A stretch of DNA of 64,000 nt from Oceanospirillum maris DSM 6286 (lineage in GTDB: Bacteria; Pseudomonadota; Gammaproteobacteria; Pseudomonadales; Halomonadaceae), in assembly GCF_000422865.1 (NCBI RefSeq), contig NZ_KE383936.1, positions 1 through 64,000 of the forward strand. The letters are read 5' to 3'. A program made the position numbers and the translations under genes. Positions 8,044-16,609 of this stretch are shown here, in pieces. Numbering within the stretch: the first letter of the stretch is position 1; the number at the start of each line of letters is the position of its first letter. Under the pieces are notes generated by a model. It ran no database searches, was not told the DNA's origin, and saw only the letters and a list, made by a program, of their open reading frames with translations.

Positions 8044-9486
8044 ATGGCAAATCAAGAGATGGAGCAGCTTGTCCGTCGTGAGTACAAGCAAGGCTTTGTA
8101 ACCGATATCGAGTCTGATACGGTTCTTCCGGGCCTGAATGAAGATGTGATTCGTTTTATTTCCGCTAAAAAAGAAGAGCCACAATGGATGCTGGATTGGC
8201 GTTTAGCGGCTTTTGAACAGTGGAAAGAAATGACAGAGCCTGAGTGGGCACATGTTAATTATCCTACTATCGATTTCCAAGCGATCTCTTTTTATTCTGC
8301 TCCCAAATCTTCTGATGATCGTCCAAAAAGTTTGGACGAGGTTGACCCTAAGCTGCTAGAAACCTATGAGAAATTGGGTATCCCTCTGCATGAACGCGCG
8401 GCCTTAGCTGGTGTTGCGATGGATATGGTGTTTGATTCTGTTTCAGTAACGACCACCTTCAAAAAGCAGCTGGGGGAAGCGGGTGTTATTTTCTGCTCTA
8501 TCTCGGAAGCGATTCGCGAATACCCAGAGCTGATTAAACAGTACCTAGGTTCTGTTGTGCCAGTAATGGATAACTATTATGCAGCGCTGAATGCTGCGGT
8601 GTTCTCTGATGGTTCTTTCGTCTTTGTCCCTAAGGGTGTGACCTGCCCGATGGAGCTATCGACTTATTTCCGTATCAATGCTGAAAATACCGGCCAGTTT
8701 GAGCGCACGCTAATTATCTGCGAAGAAGATGCTCAGGTATCTTATTTGGAAGGTTGTACCGCACCGATGCGAGATGAAAATCAGCTGCACGCGGCGGTTG
8801 TTGAGTTAGTTGCCTTAGAAAATGCCAACATTAAATACTCCACGGTACAAAATTGGTATCCCGGCGATGAAGAAGGTAAAGGCGGTATCTACAACTTTGT
8901 TACCAAGCGTGGCGAATGTCGTGGGGATAACTCTAAAATCAGCTGGACTCAGGTTGAAACCGGCTCTGCGGTGACCTGGAAATACCCAAGCTGTGTACTG
9001 AAAGGTAAAAACTCCGTCGGTGAGTTTTACTCCGTCGCCGTAACCAACAATATGCAGCAGGCGGATACCGGCACCAAGATGATCCATATCGGTGAAGGTT
9101 CTCGTTCAACGATTATCTCTAAAGGTATCTCCGCTGGCCGCTCCGACCAGTCTTACCGTGGCTTGGTTAAGATACTGCCTGGTGCCAAAGGGGCTCGTAA
9201 CTTTACCCAATGTGATTCGTTGTTAATTGGCGATCAGTGTGGCGCGCATACTTTCCCTTATCAAGAAATCTCCAACAGTACCGCGCAGGTTGAGCATGAG
9301 GCGACCACCTCGAAGATTGGCGAAGACCAGCTATTTTACTGCCGTCAGCGCGGTATCTCTGAAGAAGATGCGGTGAACATGATCGTCAATGGTTTCTGTA
9401 AAGACGTCTTTAAAGAGCTGCCGATGGAGTTTGCGGTGGAGGCGGAAGCCCTGCTGAACGTCAGCCTTGAAGGCGCGGTTGGCTAA
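8044..9486 (+). CDS. sufB: Fe-S cluster scaffold protein SufB
   Basis: 480-residue core subunit of the SufBCD scaffold complex, which assembles Fe-S clusters in the cytosol using sulfur from the desulfurase. The sequence from M-A-N-Q-E-M-E onward fits SufB along its full length, with the family C-terminal beta-helix region ([16 protein letters not shown], about residues 375-392) and the [14 protein letters not shown] end motif. I start it at ATG 8044, preceded by GGGGAGA; the upstream open frame from 7945 is not conserved. First structural gene of the locus, separated from sufC by a 146-base gap holding a stem-loop. Confidence 0.95.
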   Translation: MANQEMEQLVRREYKQGFVTDIESDTVLPGLNEDVIRFISAKKEEPQWMLDWRLAAFEQWKEMTEPEWAHVNYPTIDFQAISFYSAPKSSDDRPKSLDEVDPKLLETYEKLGIPLHERAALAGVAMDMVFDSVSVTTTFKKQLGEAGVIFCSISEAIREYPELIKQYLGSVVPVMDNYYAALNAAVFSDGSFVFVPKGVTCPMELSTYFRINAENTGQFERTLIICEEDAQVSYLEGCTAPMRDENQLHAAVVELVALENANIKYSTVQNWYPGDEEGKGGIYNFVTKRGECRGDNSKISWTQVETGSAVTWKYPSCVLKGKNSVGEFYSVAVTNNMQQADTGTKMIHIGEGSRSTIISKGISAGRSDQSYRGLVKILPGAKGARNFTQCDSLLIGDQCGAHTFPYQEISNSTAQVEHEATTSKIGEDQLFYCRQRGISEEDAVNMIVNGFCKDVFKELPMEFAVEAEALLNVSLEGAVG

Positions 9487-9511
9487 AAGCAGATATACCG
9501 CAGCCTGCTCA

Positions 9512-9550
9512 GGCGACGCTGGGGTTTCCAATCAAACCCAGTCAGTCGCC
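9512..9550 (+). other. Stem-loop between sufB and sufC
   Basis: GGCGAC (9512-9517) pairs with GTCGCC (9545-9550), and CTGGGGTTT with AAACCCAG inside it. There is no T-run, so it is more likely an mRNA processing or stability element than a terminator. Confidence 0.5.
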
Positions 9551-9632
9551 GGTAAAGCTCAACAGAAAAAGAATTCAGATTTGATGGTGCAGCCGAATCA
9601 GGCCGCCATCCACAGAAAAGGTTAGAAAAACC

Positions 9633-10385
9633 ATGTTAGAAGTTAAAGACCTGCGCGTTAGTGTTGAAGATAAAGAGATTCTAAAAGGCCTGAACCTGAC
9701 CATTAATCCCGGTGAAGTTCACGCCATTATGGGGCCCAATGGTGCCGGTAAATCCACGCTGTCAGCGGTTATTGCTGGACGTGATGGCTACGAAGTAACC
9801 AGTGGCTCGATCACCTTTGAAGGTGAAGACCTGTTGGAGATGGACATTGAAGAACGTGCCCGTGCAGGCCTATTACTAGGTTTTCAGTATCCGGTTGAGA
9901 TCCCTGGGGTTAAAAACGTTTATCTGCTGAAAGCTGCCCTAAATGCTAAACGCGAGCACCTAGGTCTGCCTGAACTTGAAGCGCCAGAGTTTATGAAATT
10001 AGTGCGTGAGAAGCTGCAGTTTATGAAAATGGATAGCAGCTTTCTACATCGCTCGGTGAATGAAGGTTTCTCCGGTGGTGAGAAAAAGCGTAACGAAATT
10101 CTACAGATGCTGATTCTGGAGCCTAAACTGGCCTTACTCGATGAGATCGATTCTGGTCTGGATATCGATGCCTTGAAAATCGTTTCCGAAGGCGTCAACA
10201 GTCTGCGTGATGCGGGTCGCTCCATCGTAATGGTCACTCACTATCAGCGCCTGCTGGACTATATCGTACCGGATCATATCCACGTATTGTCCGATGGTAA
10301 AATCATTAAATCCGGTGATAAGTCACTGGCCTTTGAACTGGAAAAACGCGGTTACGATTGGGTGATCGAGGAGGCTGCTCAATGA
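9633..10385 (+). CDS. sufC: SUF ATPase SufC
   Basis: 250-residue ABC-type ATPase that drives the conformational cycle of SufBCD. Walker [10 protein letters not shown] at residues 34-42, ABC signature F-S-G-G-E-K-K-R at about 148-155, Walker [13 protein letters not shown], and the H-loop histidine in V-T-H-Y-Q-R all match SufC. The variant signature (SGGEKKR rather than SGGQ) is typical of this protein. Start ATG follows AGAAAAGGTTAG. Its stop overlaps the sufD start (ATGA), indicating translational coupling. Confidence 0.96.
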   Translation: MLEVKDLRVSVEDKEILKGLNLTINPGEVHAIMGPNGAGKSTLSAVIAGRDGYEVTSGSITFEGEDLLEMDIEERARAGLLLGFQYPVEIPGVKNVYLLKAALNAKREHLGLPELEAPEFMKLVREKLQFMKMDSSFLHRSVNEGFSGGEKKRNEILQMLILEPKLALLDEIDSGLDIDALKIVSEGVNSLRDAGRSIVMVTHYQRLLDYIVPDHIHVLSDGKIIKSGDKSLAFELEKRGYDWVIEEAAQ

Positions 10386-11689
10386 GTCTGGCCGAATTTA
10401 CCGATCAATGGTTAAGTGCGATAGCCCCACAAATAAGCGAAGGGTCGGGTTGGTTAACCGACTTACGCCAAGGTGCTGTTGAACAGTTTGCTACTTTGGG
10501 CTTGCCCCATGCCCGCCTAGAAAACTGGAAATACACCGATGTTAAAGCACTGGCTAAGCGTCAGTTCTCATTGCCAAACGGGCAGGCAGATGCTGTAACC
10601 TTAATAAAAGAGAGTAGTCTGGGACTGGATGGGATTCGTCTGGTATTCGTCGACGGCATTTTCTCTGAACAAGCATCCACGCTTAATAGTTTGCCACAAG
10701 GTGTGCAGGTATTGCCTTTGGCTAAAAATGCTAATGCAGCTAAGCCGTTATTAGGGCAGGTTGCAGCGGCTAACTTTAGCGGCTTTACCGCTTTAAACCT
10801 TGCGGGCTGGCAGGACGGCGTGCTGATCGACTTAGCTGCTAACGCACGATTAGAGCAACCGGTCTATTTACAGTTTGTGGCGACCGAGCAGGAAAACCCT
10901 GTGCTGGTTCAGCCCCGGATTTTGATCAAAGCGGGTACTTATGCCGAAGCCACCGTGGTTGAGCATTATGCCGGTGCGGATGATGCCGCGAGCTTAACCA
11001 ATGCGGTCACCGAAGTGGAATTAGCCGATGGCGCTAATATTACCCACTACAAACTGCAGCAGGAAAGCAGCAAGCAATACCATATCGCTAGCATGCATGT
11101 GCAGCAGCAACGTGATAGCCGCTTTACGTCCCATAATGTTTGTTTGGGTGGCAAGCTGGCCCGTCAAGATATTCAGGTTGAACTGAACGGCGAAGGCGCT
11201 GAGGTAAACCTAAACGGTTTGTACTTAGGTAATGCCCGACAGCATCTGGATAACCATACGTTGGTGAACCATAACGCGCCGCATACCAACAGTCATGAAG
11301 ACTACAAAGGTATTTTAAACGACCGCTCCCGTGGTGTCTTTAATGGCCGTGCCGTTGTGCATAAAAATGCACAAAAGATTGAAGCTCATCAGTCTAATGC
11401 CAACCTGTTGCTGTCTGATAAAGCTGAAATTGATACCAAGCCAGAGCTGGAAATTTACGCCGATGATGTGAAGTGCTCCCACGGTAGCACCACCGGACAG
11501 TTGGATGAGAATGCTCTGTTTGCCCTGCGCTCCCGTGGTCTAGGTGAAGAGATGGCCCGTGGCCTGCTAACGCTGGCGTTTGCCAATGAGGTGATCGACC
11601 GTATCGAGATTCCGGCAGTACATGACCGTATCGAAGATGCTGTGGCCGGTCGTCTGCCGGAGAAATTCAACCTGAAAGGCCTTGTGTAA
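10382..11689 (+). CDS. sufD: Fe-S cluster assembly protein SufD
   Basis: 435-residue SufB-like partner that completes the SufBC2D scaffold. The C-terminal half has the SufB/SufD beta-helix signature ([19 protein letters not shown], about residues 330-350) and the conserved [13 protein letters not shown] stretch. Start chosen at the ATG at 10382, overlapping the sufC stop by four bases and preceded by GGAGG; an upstream in-frame GTG/TTG start would add only eight residues inside sufC. Confidence 0.95.
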   Translation: MSLAEFTDQWLSAIAPQISEGSGWLTDLRQGAVEQFATLGLPHARLENWKYTDVKALAKRQFSLPNGQADAVTLIKESSLGLDGIRLVFVDGIFSEQASTLNSLPQGVQVLPLAKNANAAKPLLGQVAAANFSGFTALNLAGWQDGVLIDLAANARLEQPVYLQFVATEQENPVLVQPRILIKAGTYAEATVVEHYAGADDAASLTNAVTEVELADGANITHYKLQQESSKQYHIASMHVQQQRDSRFTSHNVCLGGKLARQDIQVELNGEGAEVNLNGLYLGNARQHLDNHTLVNHNAPHTNSHEDYKGILNDRSRGVFNGRAVVHKNAQKIEAHQSNANLLLSDKAEIDTKPELEIYADDVKCSHGSTTGQLDENALFALRSRGLGEEMARGLLTLAFANEVIDRIEIPAVHDRIEDAVAGRLPEKFNLKGLV

Positions 11690-11712
11690 ACGAGGCCGGT
11701 GCGATTGAGAGA

Positions 11713-13002
11713 ATGCCTGAGATGAATGTCCCTGTGAATGCTTATACCGCTTCTGGCTCTGATAAAATGCAGGCTGAAGCGGAACTGGCCGCTTATATGC
11801 TGGAACTGCGCCAAGAGTTTCCGATTCTTCAGCGTACCGTACACGGCAAGCCGTTGGTCTATTTCGATAATGGTGCCACGGTGCAGAAACCGGAGGCGGT
11901 GATCGAAAGTATGAACCGCTATTACCGTGAGCTGAACGCTAATATTCATCGGGGCGTGCATTATCTATCCGGTGAAGCCACGGATGCCTACGAGCAGGCA
12001 CGGGAGAAAGTGCGTCAGTTTATTAATGCTCGTTCTAGCAAAGAGATTATCTTTGTTCGTGGCACGACAGAAGGCATCAATCTCGTCGCTAACACCTTTG
12101 GCCGACAGTTACAGGCGGGGGATGAAGTGATCGTCTCCATGATGGAGCACCACGCTAATATCGTTCCTTGGCAGATTCTGCGTGATCAGCTGGGTATTGT
12201 GCTTAAAGTGGCACCGGTGGATGAAGATGGCGAGCTGGATATGGCGGCACTGAACGCCATGATTAGCGCAAAAACCAAGCTGATCTCGGTGACTCATGTT
12301 TCTAACGCTCTAGGCACTATCAATCCGGTGAAGCAGATTGTAAAACTAGCACACCTGCATGAGATCCCGGTATTGCTGGACGGTGCTCAGGCCGTGCCGC
12401 ACCTTAAGGTGGATGTTCAGGCGCTGGACTGTGATTTCTATGCCTTCTCTGCCCATAAAATGTATGGCCCGACCGGTATCGGCGTGCTATATGGCAAAGA
12501 AGCCTTGTTAGAGTCACTGCCTGTTTGGCAGGGCGGCGGCGATATGATCGACCATGTGAGTTTTGAAAAAACCACCTACGCCGGTTTACCCCACAAGTTT
12601 GAAGCGGGAACGCCCGCCATCGCAGAAGGAATCGGTTTAGGTGTCGCCTGTGACTGGTTGCTTAATGCTGATCTAGATAAAATTGCGGCTTGGGAAGAGA
12701 TTCTGCTTAAGTATGCGACGGAACAGATGCAGCAGATACCGGGAATGCGTATTCTTGGTAATGCTGAACACAAAGCGGGGGTGATCTCCTTTGTTATCGA
12801 TGGTGTTCATGCTCAGGATATTGGTGTCTTAATTGATCAGCTGGGTGTTGCCATTCGCACCGGCCATCACTGTGCTATGCCGGTACTGCATCACTTTGGT
12901 GTGGATGCCACCGCAAGAGCCTCCTTTGCTTTGTACAATACCAAAGACGAGATCGATATCTTTATTGCGGCTCTGAACCGCGCGCGGGACATGTTGCTCT
13001 AA
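11713..13002 (+). CDS. sufS: Cysteine desulfurase SufS
   Basis: 429-residue PLP enzyme that takes sulfur from L-cysteine, leaving alanine, and passes it to the SUF scaffold. PLP-binding Lys249 sits in F-S-A-H-K-M-Y-G-P-T-G, the persulfide Cys387 in R-T-G-H-H-C-A-M-P, and the group II N-terminal motif Y-F-D-N-G-A-T-V-Q-K-P is present. The N-terminus has about 30 extra residues compared with E. coli SufS; ATG 11722 or 11767 are other possible starts. It lies 23 bases after sufD and 11 bases before sufT, so it belongs to the same operon. No SufE or SufU partner is encoded nearby. Confidence 0.95.
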   Translation: MPEMNVPVNAYTASGSDKMQAEAELAAYMLELRQEFPILQRTVHGKPLVYFDNGATVQKPEAVIESMNRYYRELNANIHRGVHYLSGEATDAYEQAREKVRQFINARSSKEIIFVRGTTEGINLVANTFGRQLQAGDEVIVSMMEHHANIVPWQILRDQLGIVLKVAPVDEDGELDMAALNAMISAKTKLISVTHVSNALGTINPVKQIVKLAHLHEIPVLLDGAQAVPHLKVDVQALDCDFYAFSAHKMYGPTGIGVLYGKEALLESLPVWQGGGDMIDHVSFEKTTYAGLPHKFEAGTPAIAEGIGLGVACDWLLNADLDKIAAWEEILLKYATEQMQQIPGMRILGNAEHKAGVISFVIDGVHAQDIGVLIDQLGVAIRTGHHCAMPVLHHFGVDATARASFALYNTKDEIDIFIAALNRARDMLL

Positions 13003-13013
13003 GGAACAAAGCG

Positions 13014-13559
13014 ATGAAAAAAGGCGATAAGATCAATCTGCTAAAAGATGTTGAAGCGATTTCGATCCCTTTTGGTAAAACCGTTACTTTGCCTAAAGAT
13101 GGCGAAGTGTCGATTATGCAGACAAAAGGCGGCAGTGTGAGTGTCGGTTTCGAATCTCGGCTTTACCTTATCGAAAGCTACAACCTTGATGCCCTTGGCG
13201 GTGAAGCAAAAGAGCGCCCGACGCTGCCCGAAGATGCCAGTGCTGAAGAGTTAGAAGCTTTTGTTTGGGAGCAATTGCGTACTTGCTACGATCCTGAAAT
13301 CCCTGTGAACATTGTTGATCTCGGCTTAGTTTATGGCTGTCGTATCGACAAGCTGATCACCGGCGAGACTGTCGTGATTATCAAAATGACGCTGACCGCT
13401 CCGGGCTGTGGTATGGGTGATGTGATTGCCGAAGATGCCCGTCGCAAAATTCTGGGTGCGCCTCAGGTATCTAAAGTGATCACGGATATTGTGTTTAACC
13501 CACCTTGGAACCGCGACATGATGAGTGAAGATGCCAAGCTTGAAACGGGCATGTTCTGA
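13014..13559 (+). CDS. sufT: Fe-S maturation protein SufT (MIP18/DUF59)
   Basis: 181-residue auxiliary factor for Fe-S protein maturation. An N-terminal SufT-specific segment (about residues 1-70, K-K-G-D-K-I-N-L-L-K-D-V-E) precedes a MIP18/DUF59 domain (about 80-170) with D-P-E-I-P-V-N-I-V-D-L-G-L-V-Y and T-A-P-G-C-G-M-G, the latter holding the conserved Cys. Start ATG follows AAGGAACAAAGCG. It ends the contiguous suf gene run; the Rieske protein that usually follows is displaced by a repeat array and a toxin-antitoxin pair. Confidence 0.93.
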   Translation: MKKGDKINLLKDVEAISIPFGKTVTLPKDGEVSIMQTKGGSVSVGFESRLYLIESYNLDALGGEAKERPTLPEDASAEELEAFVWEQLRTCYDPEIPVNIVDLGLVYGCRIDKLITGETVVIIKMTLTAPGCGMGDVIAEDARRKILGAPQVSKVITDIVFNPPWNRDMMSEDAKLETGMF

Positions 13560-13575
13560 TCAGGCTGGTTCTGCA

Positions 13576-13596
13576 TTCCCACGCGGAGCATGGGAA
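13576..13596. repeat. REP-like palindrome downstream of sufT
   Basis: TTCCCACGC-GGA-GCATGGGAA, a nine-base-arm palindrome with one C/A mismatch that becomes a U-G pair in minus-strand RNA. It resembles the GTTCCCACGC-type palindromic elements common in proteobacteria and shares its core with the array that follows. Confidence 0.65.
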
Positions 13597-13635
13597 CGAG
13601 TTTTTAGTTGTGAGACACGTTCCTGACTGGCTTCC

Positions 13636-14040
13636 ATGCTCTGCGTGGTAGCTTTCAGCGTGAATCAGGTAAACAGAACAACTGGCTCCCATGCTCTGCG
13701 TGGTAGCTTTCAGCGTGAATCAGGTAAACAGAACAACTGGCTCCCATGCTCTGCGTGGTAGCTTTCAGCGTGAATCAGGTAAACAGAACAACTGGCTCCC
13801 ATGCTCTGCGTGGTAGCTTTCAGCGTGAATCAGGTAAACAGAACAACTGGCTCCCATGCTCTGCGTGGTAGCTTTCAGCGTGAATCAGGTAAACAGAACA
13901 ACTGGCTTCCATGCTCTGCGTGGTAGCTTTCAGCGTGAATCAGGTAAACAGAACAACTGGCTTCCATGCTCTGCGTGGTAGCTTTCAGCGTGAATCAAGT
14001 AAACAGAACAACTGGCTCCCACGCTCTGCGTGGTAGCCTT
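13636..14040 (+). repeat. 55-bp tandem repeat array (seven full copies and one partial)
   Basis: Units begin with ATGCTCTGCGTGGTAG at 13636, 13691, 13746, 13801, 13856, 13911 and 13966, each exactly 55 bases apart, with a partial copy from 14021. The first four are identical; later ones differ by single bases (CTCCC/CTTCC junction, CAGGT/CAAGT). Each junction forms a hairpin CCATGC-TCT-GCGTGG, perfect as CCACGC-TCT-GCGTGG in the last copy. There are no variable spacers, so this is not CRISPR. It fills the gap between sufT and the toxin-antitoxin genes and contains no gene. Confidence 0.95.
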
Positions 14041-14060
14041 CCTCCTGTAGGTCGATCGTT

Positions 14061-14486
14061 ATGACAACAGACTTGAAAGCTTTGCCCGATATTGTTGAGC
14101 ACCTTTTCTCTGGCCGTATCCGGCTTGCCTATCTATTTGGCTCTTTTGCTTCCGGTCGTGCCGGTGAGCACAGTGACTTGGATCTGGCGATTCTGCCGTC
14201 TCAGCCGGTTTCTGATGAAGATATCTGGTCGTGGGGGCAAACTCTGGCGGTTGAACTGGGTCGGGATGTGGATCTTATCAACCTGATGAGCTGTTCCACT
14301 GTGCTGCGTTATCAGGTGGTGACGGAGGGCAAGTTGCTGTTAGATATTCAGGGTGAGGCTGCCGGATTTGAGACGGAAACCTACCGTATGTATCAGGATC
14401 TGCAGCTTGAGCGTCAGGATAACCTGAAGGCCTTCAAACAGCGCTGGCAACAGGATGCAACACCTTCGGGAGCGGATAATGAATGA
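14061..14486 (+). CDS. mntA: MntA-type antitoxin, minimal nucleotidyltransferase
   Basis: 141-residue MNT-fold nucleotidyltransferase. The active-site motif G-S-F-A-S-G-R (Gly27-Ser28) followed by D-L-D (Asp39, Asp41) and a third acidic residue in R-D-V-D-L-I-N-L (Asp71) is complete. In the HepT-MntA (type VII) systems studied, this protein AMPylates the partner HEPN toxin on a tyrosine and so neutralises it. Start ATG at 14061 follows TAGG. The coding end overlaps the toxin gene by eight bases. It lies directly after the tandem array, in a position that splits the suf locus. Confidence 0.88.
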   Translation: MTTDLKALPDIVEHLFSGRIRLAYLFGSFASGRAGEHSDLDLAILPSQPVSDEDIWSWGQTLAVELGRDVDLINLMSCSTVLRYQVVTEGKLLLDIQGEAAGFETETYRMYQDLQLERQDNLKAFKQRWQQDATPSGADNE

Positions 14487-14889
14487 TGATGTGATTATCA
14501 ACAAAGTTGTCATTATAGAGCGCTGCCTGAAACGTATCGCTGAAGAGTATCAAGGGGATGCGGAACAGCTGCGCAGCAACCTTACCCGGCAGGATTCTGT
14601 CATCCTGAATCTGCAGCGACTCTGCGAGGCGGCTATCGATATTGCCAACCGGGTGCTGCGTCTGAAAAATGGCCCAGTACCGCAAAGCAGCCGTGATTCT
14701 TTTGTTCAGGTGGAGCGTTTAGGTTACCTGCCTGCGGATCTGGCGCTTTCCATGCAAAAGATGGTTGGTCTGCGCAATATCGCCGTACATGATTACCAGA
14801 ACCTGAATATCGAGATTGTGATTTCCGTTCTGGATAAACACTTAAATGACTTTACCCGGCTGGCGCAGATGGTGTTGGCTGAAGACTGA
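14479..14889 (+). CDS. hepT: HepT-type HEPN toxin (ribonuclease)
   Basis: 136-residue helical HEPN protein of the DUF86/HepT group. The catalytic R-x4-H-x-Y motif is Arg99-N-I-A-V-His104-D-Tyr106, where R and H form the RNase site and Y is the expected AMPylation target of MntA. I start at ATG 14479, preceded by GGGAGCGGATA; ATG 14455 would add eight residues inside mntA. The overlap with mntA indicates coupled translation. The stop is 19 bases before the Rieske gene, so the toxin may share its transcript. Confidence 0.88.
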   Translation: MNDDVIINKVVIIERCLKRIAEEYQGDAEQLRSNLTRQDSVILNLQRLCEAAIDIANRVLRLKNGPVPQSSRDSFVQVERLGYLPADLALSMQKMVGLRNIAVHDYQNLNIEIVISVLDKHLNDFTRLAQMVLAED

Positions 14890-14908
14890 ACCGGAAGGAA
14901 AAAATAAC

Positions 14909-15229
14909 ATGGCTTGGATTAAAGTTGATGCCGCTGCGGCTATTGCAGAAGGTGAATATCAGCTGGTTATCACCGAAGACGATATAGAACTGTTGGTGGC
15001 TAATGTAGATGGCGAGTTTCATGCCGTCGAAAACCTGTGCAGCCACGACGGTGGCTCTCTAGAAGGAGGCTGTATTGAAGATGGCGAAATTGTTTGCCCG
15101 CGTCACGGTGCGCGCTTTTGCTTAAGTACGGGCGAGGTGACAGCACCCCCAGCCTACGAGGATATTGATGTCTATCCGGTACGTATTATTGAAGGTGTAG
15201 TTGAAGTCAGTGACGAGCCAGAAGTCTAG
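14909..15229 (+). CDS. Rieske 2Fe-2S ferredoxin of the suf locus
   Basis: 106-residue small electron carrier. The Rieske cluster ligands are Cys44-S-His46 and Cys63-P-R-His66, with the G-x-x-C-P-x-H spacing of non-haem iron oxygenase ferredoxin components. Start ATG 14909 follows GGAAGGAA; an earlier frame inside hepT is not conserved. A Rieske protein of this kind often closes gammaproteobacterial sufBCDST operons, where it may deliver electrons or be an early client; here it is separated from sufT by about 1.35 kb. No oxygenase subunit is adjacent. Confidence 0.9.
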   Translation: MAWIKVDAAAAIAEGEYQLVITEDDIELLVANVDGEFHAVENLCSHDGGSLEGGCIEDGEIVCPRHGARFCLSTGEVTAPPAYEDIDVYPVRIIEGVVEVSDEPEV

Positions 15230-15230
15230 T

Positions 15231-15248
15231 TTAATCTTAGAAGATTAA
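15231..15248. other. AT-rich palindrome in the convergent intergenic gap
   Basis: TTAATCTT-AG-AAGATTAA lies in the 34 bases between the Rieske gene and the convergent EAL-HDOD gene. It is a weak hairpin that might act as a terminator in both directions, but there is no GC-rich stem. Confidence 0.35.
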
Positions 15249-15263
15249 CTTCGCTTTAGAAGA

Positions 15264-16493
15264 TTAGCCTTTCCCCATCTCGTGAACAACGGTATCAGCC
15301 CAAGTTATCGCATCAAAAAAGCAGGTGTTAACTTCGGGCCTATACCAAGGGGATTGTTCCATCGCATCCCAATCACCTTGCTCATAGGCGATCGCAAGTT
15401 GCAAAATTTCTCCGGGAATGCCTTTGCCGAGTAAACCTTGGGCAATAATCGGTTCTAGTTTTAGTTGTTCGGCCATCTCTTGTGCTTCCATGCCTAAAGC
15501 AAGGTGCAGGTTTGATAAAGTGCCAACGGTAAAACAAGATTGAACTTGCTCTAGATTATGGAATTTTGCCAGCTCTTCGCAGGATTTAGCACGTACTAAA
15601 ATAGAGGGCAGCTGAGAGCTGGAGCGATGAGGACTTTTACTCCATAGCAACAAACTTACCATAGAGCGTAGCCGCTCTTGCCCTAGAATAACGACCGCTT
15701 GATGCAGACTTGAGATCTCTTTCTTGAACATATAACCGGCAGAATTAATGTGTCTTAGCAGGCGGTAGGTCATGCCGGGGTCCGTTACGATAGTGTCGAC
15801 TAAGAGATCGACATTCATATCTTCACGATACAACTGTTGTAAAAGTTCAAGCAGCACGACTTGGCTGCTATGGGCTTGATGGCCTTTAAATACCCGAGGG
15901 CGAGATAGGAAGAAGCCTTGGAAATAATCAAAGCCCATAGCCTCAAGATCACGAAACTCCTGCCAGCTTTCAATTTTTTCAGCCACTAATTTAACGGGAT
16001 AAGCTTTTAGCTGTTGTACTCGTTCTTTTAACTCTTCTTGGCCGTAGTCATGGGTATCCAGTTTGATCCATTGAGCACATTGAATAAGAACTCGATTGGA
16101 TTCCGTTAACACAAAGTCATCTAGGGCGATGATATAGCCCTTTTCGCGTAACTTTTTCAGGGACTGTATGACTTTCGGGCTTGGCTCTACCTGCTCTAGA
16201 ATCTCCAGAACGACCTTGCTCGTAACTGTAGGGAATAGGTCGTCTTGCTCTAACCAGAACTGAGGTACGTTAATTGTAATAGGTAAGCCTGAGCCTAGCT
16301 GACCAACACCTAAATCAAGCAGTGCCAAGGAATAAACGCGAGCACTGGCCTGAAGGTGATCTTGAACCTCTGCGGCGGTGGCTGTTTGGTTGCGACGGTA
16401 TAGCAGCTCGTAGCCGACCAGATTTAGATTTCTGTCCGTTATGGCTTGTCGGGCTAAGAAGAAGGCATCTTCAACTAAATTCAAGTCTGGCAC
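15264..16493 (-). CDS. EAL-HDOD signalling protein (motifs largely kept)
   Basis: 409-residue cytosolic protein of the YuxH type: an EAL-like domain (about residues 10-200) followed by an HDOD domain (about 205-395). The EAL half keeps a glutamate in Y-E-L-L-Y-R, an asparagine in I-N-V-P-Q, a glutamate in L-E-I-L-E, paired aspartates in A-L-D-D-F, the K-x-D of I-K-L-D-T and a glutamate in V-A-E-K-I-E, so c-di-GMP binding or weak phosphodiesterase activity is possible. Typical proteins of this design are regulators, often of motility. The paralogue directly upstream has lost most of these residues. Confidence 0.85.
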   Translation of the reverse strand: MPDLNLVEDAFFLARQAITDRNLNLVGYELLYRRNQTATAAEVQDHLQASARVYSLALLDLGVGQLGSGLPITINVPQFWLEQDDLFPTVTSKVVLEILEQVEPSPKVIQSLKKLREKGYIIALDDFVLTESNRVLIQCAQWIKLDTHDYGQEELKERVQQLKAYPVKLVAEKIESWQEFRDLEAMGFDYFQGFFLSRPRVFKGHQAHSSQVVLLELLQQLYREDMNVDLLVDTIVTDPGMTYRLLRHINSAGYMFKKEISSLHQAVVILGQERLRSMVSLLLWSKSPHRSSSQLPSILVRAKSCEELAKFHNLEQVQSCFTVGTLSNLHLALGMEAQEMAEQLKLEPIIAQGLLGKGIPGEILQLAIAYEQGDWDAMEQSPWYRPEVNTCFFDAITWADTVVHEMGKG

Positions 16494-16609
16494 TGAACGC
16501 TCCGCGGTATTTAGGGTATCAGGTTGGTTCTTTTCGAGTTAAAAGCGAACTATTTACTTACAAACCAGCTATTTACAAATGAACTATCCACTTAAACTGA
16601 TTTTTCGGC

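Noticed and set aside
13495-13692. Minus-strand 65-residue gene over the REP/array start
   Set aside because: Cysteine/serine-rich translation of repeat DNA, overlapping the sufT end.
13636-14040. CRISPR array
   Set aside because: The 55-bp units are contiguous copies with no variable spacers, and no cas genes are present.
13636-14040. Iteron-type replication origin or attachment site
   Set aside because: No rep or integrase gene nearby, and the unit carries a REP-like hairpin rather than iteron features.
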